NCBI RefSeq assembly: GCF_004364585.1
Contig: NZ_SOAN01000006.1
Coordinates: 161,282-225,281, forward strand
Source: Nesterenkonia aurantiaca
Lineage (GTDB): Bacteria > Actinomycetota > Actinomycetes > Actinomycetales > Micrococcaceae
DNA: 64,000 bases
Reading direction: 5' to 3'
Part shown: one piece after another, positions 54,707 to 63,608 of the stretch
Layout: every line of letters starts with the position of its first letter
Numbering within the stretch: position 1 is the first letter of the stretch
The notes under the pieces: generated by a model
Database searches by the model: none
What the model was told of the DNA's origin: nothing
What the model saw: the letters and a program-made list of their open reading frames with translations, nothing else
Position numbers and translations under genes: made by a program

Positions 54707-55870
54707 TCAGACCCGCCGCGGACCGTTGATCGACATCCGGGTCCTGGCGGCCGCGTCGAGCACCACCTGCCGCAGATCCCCCTGGTGGGTCTCCGCGACC
54801 TGGCGCTGACGGATATAGCCGGCGCCTTCGCGCATCATCTGCTCGACCAGGGCGAGCTCATCGGCGCAGCCGAGCTCCTTGGCCACCGGTTCCAGCCGGT
54901 TCAGCTCCTGCTGAAGGTGATCGGTGACCAGCATCTCGTCACCTTCGGCGTTGAGGATGATCTCGGCGTCCAGGCCGTAGCGCGCGGCGCGCCATTTGTT
55001 CTCCTGCACGAACCATGGCGGCATCGAGACCACCTTGCCGCCGTTCTCCAGGTCCTTGACCGTGGAGTGCACGATGCACTGGGTGAGCGCCGCGACCCCG
55101 GCGATCTCTTCGAGCGTGGCGAGACCGTCACAGACCCGCAGCTCCACGGTGCCCAGCCGCGGCACGGCACGCACGTCCCAGCGCACCTCGGTGACATCTT
55201 TGATCACGCCGGTGTGCTCCAGGTCGCTGACGGCCCGCTCATAGCCGGACCATTCCTCGAACTGGAAGGACGCACCGGCGGTGGGCAGCTGCTGGAAGAC
55301 CAGCGCCCGCTGCGAGGCGTATCCGGTGTCCTCACCCGACCAGTAGGGCGAGGAGGCGGTCAGCGCCTGGAAATGGGCGTTGTAGTTGCACAGGGCGTTG
55401 ACCGCCGGCATCGCCTGGGCCACGTCATCGAGGCCCACGTGCACGTGTACCCCGTAGATCACCATCTGCCGGCCCCACCACTGGGTGCGCCGGATCAGCT
55501 CCGCGTAGCGCTCTTTATCCGTCACCTCCTGCTCGGTGGGTGCGGCGAAGGGATGGGAGCCCTGGCAGTAGAGCTCGACGTCGAGCGGCTCACAGTGGCG
55601 CATCACGTTGCTGGCGGTCTCGCGCAGCTGATCCACCCCGGTGTTCACATCCGGGCAGACATCGGTGATCAGCTCCACGGTGTTGGTCAGCAGCTCCTGC
55701 TTCACGTAGGGGTGCTCGTCCTCCGGGCCCAGATCCGGCAGGTCCTCGTGACAGGACCGCAGGATCTGGTCCGCCACGGACCGGAGATCTCCGGATTGCC
55801 GATCCACCAGGGCCAGCTCCCACTCGAGGCCCAGGGTGGAACGTCGTGACTGCGCGAAGGGTAGTTCCAA
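54707..55870 (-). CDS. Glutamate-cysteine ligase family protein (YbdK-type carboxylate-amine ligase)
   Basis: The 387-residue protein belongs to the GCS2 family. It opens STLGLEWELALVDRQSGDL and has KQELLTNTVELITDVCPD, GVHVHVGLDD, SSPYWSGEDTGYASQRALVFQQLPTAG and the C-terminal RLGTVELRVCDG. Family members join glutamate to cysteine or act as weak carboxylate-amine ligases. Mycothiol users often carry such genes with unproven roles. The TTG start at 55870 has GAGGAG 6-8 nt upstream. It is convergent with tsaD with no intergenic base. Confidence 0.88.
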   Translation of the reverse strand: MELPFAQSRRSTLGLEWELALVDRQSGDLRSVADQILRSCHEDLPDLGPEDEHPYVKQELLTNTVELITDVCPDVNTGVDQLRETASNVMRHCEPLDVELYCQGSHPFAAPTEQEVTDKERYAELIRRTQWWGRQMVIYGVHVHVGLDDVAQAMPAVNALCNYNAHFQALTASSPYWSGEDTGYASQRALVFQQLPTAGASFQFEEWSGYERAVSDLEHTGVIKDVTEVRWDVRAVPRLGTVELRVCDGLATLEEIAGVAALTQCIVHSTVKDLENGGKVVSMPPWFVQENKWRAARYGLDAEIILNAEGDEMLVTDHLQQELNRLEPVAKELGCADELALVEQMMREGAGYIRQRQVAETHQGDLRQVVLDAAARTRMSINGPRRV

Positions 55871-56026
55871 CTTGGCTCCTCAGGGTGTCAGGGCCGGCGG
55901 CCGCATCAACACACAGAATACTGCCCCGGCTGGACGATTCCCGATACCCGGCCCGGAGTTCCCCTGGAGGTCGGGACTCTCAGGACTCGCGTCCGAGGTC
56001 CGGCCCAGCTGTCCAGGCGGCGCGGA

Positions 56027-56032
56027 TATCCT
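56027..56032 (+). promoter_or_regulatory. -10 element for the leaderless GH3 lipoprotein gene
   Basis: TATCCT ends 7 nt before the ATG at 56040. No Shine-Dalgarno is seen. Confidence 0.5.
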
Positions 56033-56039
56033 GGCTGAC

Positions 56040-57857
56040 ATGTCTTCCGCCGGTTCCTCACGTCCTCGCCCCCTCGTGGCGGCGGTGCTGCTGTCTTCCC
56101 TGCTGCTGAGCTCCTGTGCCGGGGGCGCCGATCCGGATGCCTCCGGGGATCCGTCGGAGCCGAGCGAGCAGAGCGCCGAGGATGCCGCGGCGGAGGCCGA
56201 GGAGCAGCGCCGCGCCGAGGCCGAGCAGGCCCAGGAGGCCGCGCTCGCCGGGCCCGCTGAGGAGCACCAGGAGCGGGCCGCCGAGATCGTGGCCGAGTAC
56301 TCGCTCAGCGAGCTGGCCGGATCCGTGCTGGTGGGGGAGTACGCGACCCCCGATGCCTCCGGCATGGTTGCCCTGATCGAGGAGCTGCACCTGGGCGGTG
56401 CCATCATCATGGGCGCCAACGTCCCTGTCGCCGAGGGAGGTGTCGACACCCAGGAGCTGGCCGCCGCGCTGAGCACGCTGGGCGAGGCCGGCGGCGAGCG
56501 CGAGGTGCCCCCGATGATCAGCGTGGACCAGGAAGGCGGCCTGGTCACCCGGGTCGGCGCCCCGCTCACCGAATGGCCCACCCCGATGGCCTACGGAGCG
56601 GCCGGCCCAGGGCAGGCTGATTCCGGGCAGGACGATCCTGAACAGGAACAGCCGGAGGTGGACGCGCAGGACGACGACGGCGCGCTCACCCGGACTGGAC
56701 ACCGCTTCCTCGCCGCTGAGCTGGCTGACCTGGGGTTCACCACCAGTTTCGCGCCCAACGGCGACGTCACAGTCGGTGCCTCCGATCCGACCATCGGCTC
56801 CCGGTCCTTCGGCTCGGACGCCGAGGCCGTCGCGGAACTGACCATGGAGGGCATCCGCGGCCTCGCCGAGGGCGGACTTGCGGGCTCGGTCAAGCACTTT
56901 CCCGGGCATGGTTCCGTGACCGAGGATTCCCACCAGACACTTCCGGTCCAGGGCGCCAGCCTCGAGGAGCTGCGCGCCCGCGACTGGGCACCCTTCGCCG
57001 AGGCCGCCGAGGCCGGTGTCCCGATGATCATGATGGGCCACATCGAGGTGCCTTCGCTGGAAGCAGACGTCCCCTCTTCACTCTCCGCCGCCGCCTACAC
57101 CGAGCTGCGGGAGCTGGGTCACGACGGCGTGGTGGTCACCGACGCGCTGAACATGGGCGCCATCGTCCAGGGCTATGGCGGGGACCAGGCCGCCGTGACC
57201 GCGTTGAGCGCAGGCGCGGACCTGCTGCTGATGCCCGCCGACCTCCGCGGCGCCCACACCGGCATCGTCACGGCGGTGGAGTCGGGCGAGCTCGACCGCT
57301 CTCGCCTCGAGGAGGCGGCCGAACGTGTCGCCGCGCTTCAGCTCTGGCAGGCCGAGCTGGCCGACGGAGAGCTCGCCGCGGGGCCCGGCGCCCAGCTGCC
57401 CGAGCAGCTGCGCGGCGAAGATGCGCAAGGAGACGCCGACCAGGAATCAGAGTCCGGCAGTGCAGAAGAGACCGCGGCGGAGCTGAGTGAATCCGCGGTG
57501 ACTCTTGTCGCTGGAGAGTGTGAGGCCGACCTGGCCGACGCCGGCATCACCATCCTCGGCGGCACCGACCAGGACCGCGCCCGGCTGACCTCAGCCGCCG
57601 AGGCTGCCGGCCTCACCGTGGGAACCGGCGCGGTGGTGAACCTGGTCGGGGAGTCCAGCGCCGCCGGTGGTGACGTCGCCGTGGCCCTGGACCGTCCCGA
57701 GGTGTTGGCCGAGGCCGACGCCCCCACCCAGATCGCGCTCTACGGCCGCACCCAGGAATCCTTCCAGGCGCTCGCCGCGGTGCTCGCCGGAGCCCAGGCC
57801 CCTGGAGCGCTTCCGGTGAAGGTGGGCGAGCTGCCGCGCGGCCACTCCGCCTGCTGA
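56040..57857 (+). CDS. Glycoside hydrolase family 3 lipoprotein (NagZ-like beta-N-acetylhexosaminidase)
   Basis: The 605-residue exported lipoprotein starts MSSAGSSRPRPLVAAVLLSSL with lipobox LSSC. An acidic Ala/Glu linker follows, then a GH3 domain with the NagZ signature KHFPGHGSVTEDSHQTLP (H286 region) and the nucleophile D368 in VVTDALNMGAI. Such enzymes release GlcNAc from peptidoglycan fragments. Here it would act on the outer face of the membrane. The C-terminal ~150 residues are an extra acidic and Ala-rich domain. ATG 56040 is preferred to upstream in-frame codons because it begins the signal peptide. Confidence 0.9.
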   Translation: MSSAGSSRPRPLVAAVLLSSLLLSSCAGGADPDASGDPSEPSEQSAEDAAAEAEEQRRAEAEQAQEAALAGPAEEHQERAAEIVAEYSLSELAGSVLVGEYATPDASGMVALIEELHLGGAIIMGANVPVAEGGVDTQELAAALSTLGEAGGEREVPPMISVDQEGGLVTRVGAPLTEWPTPMAYGAAGPGQADSGQDDPEQEQPEVDAQDDDGALTRTGHRFLAAELADLGFTTSFAPNGDVTVGASDPTIGSRSFGSDAEAVAELTMEGIRGLAEGGLAGSVKHFPGHGSVTEDSHQTLPVQGASLEELRARDWAPFAEAAEAGVPMIMMGHIEVPSLEADVPSSLSAAAYTELRELGHDGVVVTDALNMGAIVQGYGGDQAAVTALSAGADLLLMPADLRGAHTGIVTAVESGELDRSRLEEAAERVAALQLWQAELADGELAAGPGAQLPEQLRGEDAQGDADQESESGSAEETAAELSESAVTLVAGECEADLADAGITILGGTDQDRARLTSAAEAAGLTVGTGAVVNLVGESSAAGGDVAVALDRPEVLAEADAPTQIALYGRTQESFQALAAVLAGAQAPGALPVKVGELPRGHSAC

Positions 57858-57861
57858 GCGG

Positions 57862-59151
57862 CTACAGCGGCTCCACCACGGCGAAGACCCGCTCCTCGCC
57901 CAGCCGGGTGATCACCACGGTGGCCCGGTGCCGGGGTCCCTTGGTGCGCTTCTTCGGCAGGACCTGCTGGCGGAGCTGTTCCGGGACGACGTCGACCCCG
58001 CGCTTCTTGATCTCCAGACTGGTCACCCCGGAATCGGCCACCCAGGCCTTGAGCGACTTGACGTTGTAGGGCCTGACCTGGAGCACCCGGAACTGTCGGG
58101 AGAGCCGATAGGCGGGGTCCCCCACGGGCTCATCGGCGCAGAAATAGGCGATGTGCTCATCGAGCAGGTGAGCATCCAACGAGTCGGCGAGCTCGGCGAC
58201 GAGCCCGGAACGGATCACAGCCGGGTCCGGCTCATGCAGCACCCCGGAGAGCCCGGCTCGCCCCTCGGGTTCCAGCTGCGCGCCGGATCCGAAGTCGGTC
58301 TCGCTGATCAGCTCCACGGGCGTGGCGCCGTCGCTGGGCAGCAGTGTGGCGGCCCGGCGCACCCCGGGGCGGGCCAGCGCATTGAACCAGAGCACCACTT
58401 CCACCAGATCTCCGTCCACAGAGACCCATTCGGCCTCACAGTCGGCCGGGATCAGCTCATGCGGCAGCCCCGGACCCAGCTTGACCCCCATCGGGGTGCC
58501 GGTGCTCGCCAGGGCGGTCACGAAGCTCAGCGGAGGGGAGAAGGACTCCGGGTCCCAGAGCCGAGAAGGCCCGGTCGAGGCGGAGTCCTGGGCCGCATGC
58601 GGATCGCGGCGTGCCGGATCCAGCCACAGGCCCCAACCTGGGGGAGCCCCGGTGCCGAGCAGATCAAAGGTCACGGCGAAGTCCTCGGCCGTGCCGTGCT
58701 GGACCGCCGCCTCCGGGAAGGGGTGCAGGTTCATCGTGGCCGCTGCGGCGATGCGCTCATCCGCCTCCACCGCCGTCACGGCCAGTCCCAGCGAGGCTGC
58801 CGCCATGGCATCTCCCCCCAGGCCGCAGCCGAGATCGATCACCCGATCCAGACCGGCGGTGCGGAAGCGCTGGGCATGACGCGCCGCCACCGGCAGCCGG
58901 GTCGACTGCTGCAGGCCCTCGTGGGTGAAGAGCATCTGCCCGGCGAACTCGCCGAACTTCTTCCGCGCCGCCGCGCGAAGCCGGGACTGCGTCAGGGCCG
59001 CCGCCACCCGATCCGGCGGGTGGCCGGCCTCGCGCAGCCGAAGGTTCAATCCGAAGGCCGCCTCCTCGTCATAGGGCGGCAGCGAGTTCAGCAGCTCCCA
59101 CCCCTCCGGGGTGAGGACTGGGGAGAGAGGATCAGCGGCGGGGGAGGACAC
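57862..59151 (-). CDS. Class I SAM-dependent methyltransferase with THUMP-like domain
   Basis: An N-terminal helical region (LTPEGWELLNSLPPYDE, LTQSRLRAAARKKFG) precedes the SAM fold with DRVIDLGCGLGGDAMAAASLG and VEADERI. WLDPARRDP follows, and a C-terminal THUMP-like region ends VVITRLGEERVFAVVEPL. It is a conserved actinobacterial protein of unknown substrate. GTG 59151 is chosen because TACCGT ends 7 nt before it and homologues start near LTPEGW. ATG 59199 is in frame but has no ribosome-binding site. It is convergent with the GH3 gene, with 4 nt between stops. Confidence 0.82.
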   Translation of the reverse strand: MSSPAADPLSPVLTPEGWELLNSLPPYDEEAAFGLNLRLREAGHPPDRVAAALTQSRLRAAARKKFGEFAGQMLFTHEGLQQSTRLPVAARHAQRFRTAGLDRVIDLGCGLGGDAMAAASLGLAVTAVEADERIAAAATMNLHPFPEAAVQHGTAEDFAVTFDLLGTGAPPGWGLWLDPARRDPHAAQDSASTGPSRLWDPESFSPPLSFVTALASTGTPMGVKLGPGLPHELIPADCEAEWVSVDGDLVEVVLWFNALARPGVRRAATLLPSDGATPVELISETDFGSGAQLEPEGRAGLSGVLHEPDPAVIRSGLVAELADSLDAHLLDEHIAYFCADEPVGDPAYRLSRQFRVLQVRPYNVKSLKAWVADSGVTSLEIKKRGVDVVPEQLRQQVLPKKRTKGPRHRATVVITRLGEERVFAVVEPL

Positions 59152-59262
59152 TTCTCCTACGGTACCGGTAGCTGCCCGCCGATCCGGGCGAATCCGCATG
59201 CTGGAGACCCCGCCACGAACAATACATCACGAACTGATGACCGAATCACACCTTCCCGACAT

Positions 59263-59276
59263 ATAGGGCACCCTAT
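59263..59276. promoter_or_regulatory. Inverted repeat upstream of the siderophore promoter
   Basis: ATAGGG CA CCCTAT is a perfect 6+2+6 inverted repeat that ends directly before the -35 hexamer (59277). It could be an operator for an additional regulator. No known family is assigned. Confidence 0.4.
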
Positions 59277-59305
59277 TTGCGCTCAATTAGATAAGTCTGT
59301 AGCTT
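59277..59305 (+). promoter_or_regulatory. Promoter of the siderophore import operon
   Basis: TTGCGC (59277-59282), 17-bp spacer, TAGCTT (59300-59305) directly preceded by TG. The predicted start of transcription is near 59312, inside the iron box. Confidence 0.6.
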
Positions 59306-59309
59306 CTAT

Positions 59310-59328
59310 TTAGCTTAGGGGACACTAA
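59310..59328 (+). promoter_or_regulatory. DtxR/IdeR-type iron box
   Basis: TTAGCTTAGGGGACACTAA matches 14 of 19 positions of the DtxR/IdeR consensus TTAGGTTAGGCTAACCTAA, with both outer halves well kept. It covers the predicted transcription start, a position typical of Fe(II)-dependent repression, and precedes iron-uptake genes. Confidence 0.7.
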
Positions 59329-59381
59329 GTCTTAATCTTCTTCCGGGAGTACCCGGAGCAATCACCGTGAAAGGCAGGGCC

Positions 59382-60536
59382 ATGCCCACTGAAGACTTCG
59401 CACCCGAGGGCACCGCCTCCGAGAGCACTGCGCCCAAGCGCCCCCGGCTCGGGGCCGCAGGCCCTGAGTCCATTGCGCGCAGCTCGGCGCCGACGCCGCG
59501 CTCCCGGACCGCGGGTGCGCTCTCCCTGGGCCTCATCGCGATCTTCGCCCTGGGGGCCTGCGGCTCGCAGGCCGAGGCAGAAGAGCCCGAGGCCACCGAA
59601 GCGGAAGCAGCTGAAACGGAAGACGCCGAGGGTGAGGCTGAGGGTGAAGACGCTGCCACGGTCACCATCGAGGATGACCACGGCACCCACGAGGTCTCCA
59701 CCGATCCCCAGAGCGTCGTCGTCACCGACAACAGGTCCTACCGGACTTTAGAGGCTTTCGGCGTCGAGCCCACTGCCGCCGCGCGCAGCCTGATGGACGC
59801 CCAGACCCATGACTGGGCTGAGGATGAGTCCATCCTGGATCTGGGCAATCACCGTGAGCCGGATCTGGAGAACATGGTTGCGGCGGAGCCTGATCTGATC
59901 ATCAACGGGCAGCGCTTCCAGCAGTATTACCAGGACCTCGGAGGTCTTGCGCCCGAGGCCACCATTCTGGAATTCGAGCCGCAGGAGGACGCCGACCTGG
60001 TCGAAGAGCTGATCCGGAAGACTGAATCACTCGGCGAGGTATTCGGTGAGGAGGGTGTCGCCACCGAGCTCGTCGAAGAGCTCGAGGCCGAGATGGCGCG
60101 GGTCCAGGACGCCTACGACGGCGAGTCCACGGTGATGGGCCTGCTCACCTCCGGCGGTGACATGAGCTACGTGGCGCCAGGGCCTGAGGGCCGGTCTATC
60201 GGACCGGTCTTCGACACCTTCGACCTCACCCCCGCACTGGAGCAGGAGGGGGAGAACGAGTCCCACGGCGATGACATCTCTGTGGAGGCCATCGCCACCG
60301 CGAACCCAGACTGGCTGCTCGTGCTGGACCGCGAGGCCCGCCTCTCCCTGGACGAGGGCGAGGAGTACAGCCCCGCAGCCGAGATCGTCGAGGAGTCAGC
60401 CGCACTGGCCAACGTCTCCGCCGTGGAGAACGACCAGATCGTGTACCTGCCGGAGAACTTCTACCTCACCGAAGACATCCAGGCCTACACCGAGTTCTTC
60501 CGCGACTTCGCAGACGCACTCGAAGCCGCGGAATGA
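59382..60536 (+). CDS. Siderophore ABC transporter substrate-binding lipoprotein
   Basis: The 384-residue lipoprotein has a long basic N-region, a hydrophobic segment and lipobox LGAC with Cys60. A Glu/Ala-rich linker (about 62-95) follows, then a class III (FepB/FatB/YclQ-like) binding fold with VVVTDNRSYRTLEAFGVEP, AAEPDLIINGQRF and a C-terminal DQIVYLPENFYLTEDIQAYTEFF. It would bind ferric siderophore outside the membrane. Two starts fit: ATG 59382 (AAAGG 7 nt upstream) and GTG 59367 (GGAG 8 nt upstream). Iron repression is predicted from the box upstream. Confidence 0.9.
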   Translation: MPTEDFAPEGTASESTAPKRPRLGAAGPESIARSSAPTPRSRTAGALSLGLIAIFALGACGSQAEAEEPEATEAEAAETEDAEGEAEGEDAATVTIEDDHGTHEVSTDPQSVVVTDNRSYRTLEAFGVEPTAAARSLMDAQTHDWAEDESILDLGNHREPDLENMVAAEPDLIINGQRFQQYYQDLGGLAPEATILEFEPQEDADLVEELIRKTESLGEVFGEEGVATELVEELEAEMARVQDAYDGESTVMGLLTSGGDMSYVAPGPEGRSIGPVFDTFDLTPALEQEGENESHGDDISVEAIATANPDWLLVLDREARLSLDEGEEYSPAAEIVEESAALANVSAVENDQIVYLPENFYLTEDIQAYTEFFRDFADALEAAE

Positions 60537-60578
60537 CCGCAGTTCACTCTCTTGCCAGTCGGTGAATGATGGTCGCCC

Positions 60579-60619
60579 GACGGTCCCGCGCAGGCCTGGA
60601 CAACCTGCGCGGGACCGTC
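60579..60619 (+). terminator. Hairpin between the binding-protein and permease genes
   Basis: A 16-bp perfect stem (60579-60594 with 60604-60619) around a 9-nt loop lies 42 nt after the binding-protein stop. No T run follows. It probably lowers downstream expression or protects the 3' end, giving more binding protein than permease. Confidence 0.65.
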
Positions 60620-60715
60620 TCCAACACGAAATACCTGTATTAGCTATTCAGGTCCACAGCGGGCGGACTATGCGGACCACTGCATAGCTCCAGCTCATCA
60701 TGGAAAGCCCCTTCG

Positions 60716-61753
60716 ATGCCTGACACCCCCTCTGCAGCGAGGAGTCGCGAGGACCTCGCGACTCCGGTCGCACGTGGCCCCCGAGAGACTCGCAAGCAGC
60801 GACTCCTCACCCCCGCGCTGCTGATCGCCGTGCTGATCACCTCAGGGCTGCTGATGCTCTCGCTGACCACCGGAGCGTACGACGTCTTCTCCGCAGACGG
60901 GTTCTGGATGTTCGGCATCACCCGGGTACCGCGCACCATCGCACTGGTGCTGGCCGGCGCTTCGATGGCCATGTGTGGACTGATCATGCAGCTGCTCACA
61001 CAGAACCGCTTCGTGGAGCCCACCACCACCGGCACCACCGAGTGGGCGGGACTGGGGCTGATCCTGGTGCTCTGGCTCTTCCCAGGAGCCTCGATGCTCG
61101 CTCGGATGGGCGGGGCCGTGACGATGGCCTTCATCGGCACCGTCATCTTCTTCCTCTTCCTGCAGCGGGTCACCCTGAAGTCCTCCCTGATCGTGCCGAT
61201 CATCGGGATCATGCTGGGCGCCGTGGTCAGCTCCTTCACGACCTACATCGCGCTGATGACCGACCACCTGCAGACCCTGGGCATCTGGTTCGCGGGCTCC
61301 TTCACCCGAGTGGTCGAGGGGCGCTACGAGCTGATGTTCCTGGTGCTGGGGGTGACCATCCTGGTGTTCATCACCGCCGACCAGTTCACGGTCGCCGGAC
61401 TCGGCAAGGACATGGCCACCAACGTGGGCCTGAACTACACCGCCGTGCTCTTCATAGGCACCGCCATGGTGGCGGTGGCCACCGGGGTCACCGCCACGGT
61501 GGTCGGCACACTGCCCTTCCTGGGGCTCGTGGTGCCCAATATCGTTTCGCTCTTCCGCGGCGATGACCTGCGCAGCAACCTGCCATGGGTCGCGCTGCTC
61601 GGGATCGCGACCGTGACCGTCTGTGACCTGATCGGTCGCACCATCCGCGCACCGTTCGAGATTCCTGTCGGGCTGGTCCTGGGCCTGGTCGGCGCGGTGG
61701 TGTTCGTCGGGCTGCTGCTGCGGCAGCGCAAGAAAGGAGGGCTTCCCGCATGA
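60716..61753 (+). CDS. Iron-siderophore ABC transporter permease (FecCD family), first subunit
   Basis: The 345 residues contain about nine hydrophobic segments and the FecCD hallmarks RVPRTIALVLAGASMAMCGLIMQLLTQNRFVEP near the N-terminus and GTLPFLGLVVPNIVSLFRGDDLRSNLPW near the C-terminus (the ATPase-contact loop). It resembles the FatD/YclN/CeuB branch, with two separate permease genes. GGAAAG lies upstream. Its stop overlaps the next permease start (ATGA). Confidence 0.92.
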   Translation: MPDTPSAARSREDLATPVARGPRETRKQRLLTPALLIAVLITSGLLMLSLTTGAYDVFSADGFWMFGITRVPRTIALVLAGASMAMCGLIMQLLTQNRFVEPTTTGTTEWAGLGLILVLWLFPGASMLARMGGAVTMAFIGTVIFFLFLQRVTLKSSLIVPIIGIMLGAVVSSFTTYIALMTDHLQTLGIWFAGSFTRVVEGRYELMFLVLGVTILVFITADQFTVAGLGKDMATNVGLNYTAVLFIGTAMVAVATGVTATVVGTLPFLGLVVPNIVSLFRGDDLRSNLPWVALLGIATVTVCDLIGRTIRAPFEIPVGLVLGLVGAVVFVGLLLRQRKKGGLPA

Positions 61754-62841
61754 CCGCACAGCTCGATCGCGAACACCGCGCCACATCTGGCCCGGCCGGG
61801 GATGCCGGGTCACCGGGAGTCAGGTCGCCACATCGGGACGGTCGGCGCTCCGGGGCGATTACCACCAGGCGCCACGGCCTGCGCTACTGGGGCATCATGG
61901 CGCTGCTCGCCGGTCTCTCGGTGCTCTTCACCGCGGGGATCCTCAGCTACGAGAACCCGATGCCCGTGGGCTCCGACGGGTACTGGCTGATCGCAAAGAT
62001 GCGCGCGGAGACCGTGCTGGTCATCGGCGTCGTCGTCTTCTGCCAGGCGATGGCCACGGTGTCCTTCCAGACCGCGACCAACAACCGGATCCTCACGCCC
62101 TCGATCATGGGATTCGAATCGCTGTATGTGGCGATCCAGACCGGTGCGGTGTTCTTCTTCGGCATCGCCGGGGTCACCCTGGTCACCGGGCTGCCGCAGT
62201 TCCTGATGCAGGCCGGGGCGATGGTGCTCTTCGCGACGATCCTCTACTCCTGGCTGCTCAGCGGGAAGTTCTCCAACATCCACATCATGCTGCTGGTGGG
62301 CGTGGTGATCGGCGGGGGACTGGGCTCGCTGTCGACCTTCATGCAGCGGGTGCTGACCCCCAGTGAGTTCGACGTGCTCACCGCGCGGCTCTTCGGCAAT
62401 ATCGGCAATGCCCGCGGGGAGTACCTGCCCTACGCGATCCCGATCGCGCTGGCGGCCGCAGGGGTGCTGTGGTGGCGGGCGCGACGGCTCAACGTGGTCG
62501 CGCTGGGACGTGACACAGCGGACAACCTCGGGGTCCACCACAGGCGCGAAGTGCTGATCATCCTGGCGCTGGTCTCGGTGCTGATGGCGATGAGCACCTC
62601 CCTGGTCGGCCCGATGACGTTCCTGGGCTTCCTGGTTGCGACCCTGGCATACCAGTTCGCCGACACCTACTCCCACCGGATGCTGTTCCCGATGGCCATA
62701 CTCATCGGGTACGCCGTCCTGACCGGGGCGTACTTCATCATGCGCAACATCTTCTACGCCCAGGGCGCGGTGACCCTGATCATCGAGCTCATCGGCGGCG
62801 TCGTCTTCCTGATAGTCCTGATGCGAAAGGGTCGCCTGTGA
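61750..62841 (+). CDS. Iron-siderophore ABC transporter permease (FecCD family), second subunit
   Basis: The 363-residue partner permease is of the FatC/YclO/CeuC branch. A ~50-residue hydrophilic N-terminus precedes the first helix (GIMALLAGLSVLFTAGIL). FecCD-type motifs are FQTATNNRILTPSIMGFESLY and, near the C-terminus, SLVGPMTFLGFLVATLAYQFADTYSHRML. The ATG overlaps the first permease stop, and its own stop overlaps the ATPase GTG (GTGA), so the three membrane-complex genes are translationally coupled. Confidence 0.92.
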   Translation: MTAQLDREHRATSGPAGDAGSPGVRSPHRDGRRSGAITTRRHGLRYWGIMALLAGLSVLFTAGILSYENPMPVGSDGYWLIAKMRAETVLVIGVVVFCQAMATVSFQTATNNRILTPSIMGFESLYVAIQTGAVFFFGIAGVTLVTGLPQFLMQAGAMVLFATILYSWLLSGKFSNIHIMLLVGVVIGGGLGSLSTFMQRVLTPSEFDVLTARLFGNIGNARGEYLPYAIPIALAAAGVLWWRARRLNVVALGRDTADNLGVHHRREVLIILALVSVLMAMSTSLVGPMTFLGFLVATLAYQFADTYSHRMLFPMAILIGYAVLTGAYFIMRNIFYAQGAVTLIIELIGGVVFLIVLMRKGRL

Positions 62842-63608
62842 TCAGCCTTACCGAGGTCGCCAAGAACTACGGCACAGAAGGGGCCAGCGACACCGTGGCC
62901 ATCGGCCCGGTCAGCGTGGACATCGCCGCCGGCGGCATCACCGCCCTGGTGGGCCCCAACGGTGCCGGAAAGTCCACCATCCTGACCATGATCGGGCGGC
63001 TGCTCGATGTGGACGCCGGGCGGATCGAGGTGGCCGGGCACGACGTCGTGAGCTCGCCCTCGAAGACCATCGCCAAGATCCTCTCCATCCTGCGCCAGGA
63101 GAACCACTTCGTCACCCGGCTCACGGTGCGCCAGCTGGTGGGCTTCGGCCGGTTCCCACACTCCCGGGGCCGGCTCACCCTTCAGGACGAGCGGCACATC
63201 TCCGAGGCCATCGACTTCCTGGACCTCACCGCACTGGAGGGCCGCTACCTGGATCAGCTCTCGGGTGGTCAGCGGCAGCGGGCCTACGTGGCCATGGTGC
63301 TGGCCCAGCACACCGACTATGTGCTGCTCGATGAGCCGCTGAACAACCTGGACATGCAGCATGCGGTGCAGATGATGCAGCAGCTGCGCCGCGCCGCCGA
63401 CGAGCTGGGCCGGACCGTGGTGATCGTGCTGCACGACATCAACTTCGCCGCCCGCTACTCGGACAGGATCCTGGCGATGAAGGATGGCGTAGTGGTCGAG
63501 CACGGAACCCCTGCGGAGATCATGCAGGATGCGGTGCTGACCCGAGTCTTCGATACTGAGGTCACCGTGATCGAGGGTCCGCGCGGGCCGCTCGCGGTGT
63601 ACTACTGA
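62838..63608 (+). CDS. Iron-siderophore ABC transporter ATP-binding protein
   Basis: The 256-residue ATPase powers the importer. Walker A is GPNGAGKST (39-47), the signature LSGGQRQRAYVAMVLAQ, Walker B YVLLDEPLNNLD and the switch His is in VLHDINFAARYSD. The closest types are YclP/FecE/CeuD. The GTG start overlaps the permease stop. It is the last gene of the operon. Confidence 0.94.
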   Translation: MISLTEVAKNYGTEGASDTVAIGPVSVDIAAGGITALVGPNGAGKSTILTMIGRLLDVDAGRIEVAGHDVVSSPSKTIAKILSILRQENHFVTRLTVRQLVGFGRFPHSRGRLTLQDERHISEAIDFLDLTALEGRYLDQLSGGQRQRAYVAMVLAQHTDYVLLDEPLNNLDMQHAVQMMQQLRRAADELGRTVVIVLHDINFAARYSDRILAMKDGVVVEHGTPAEIMQDAVLTRVFDTEVTVIEGPRGPLAVYY

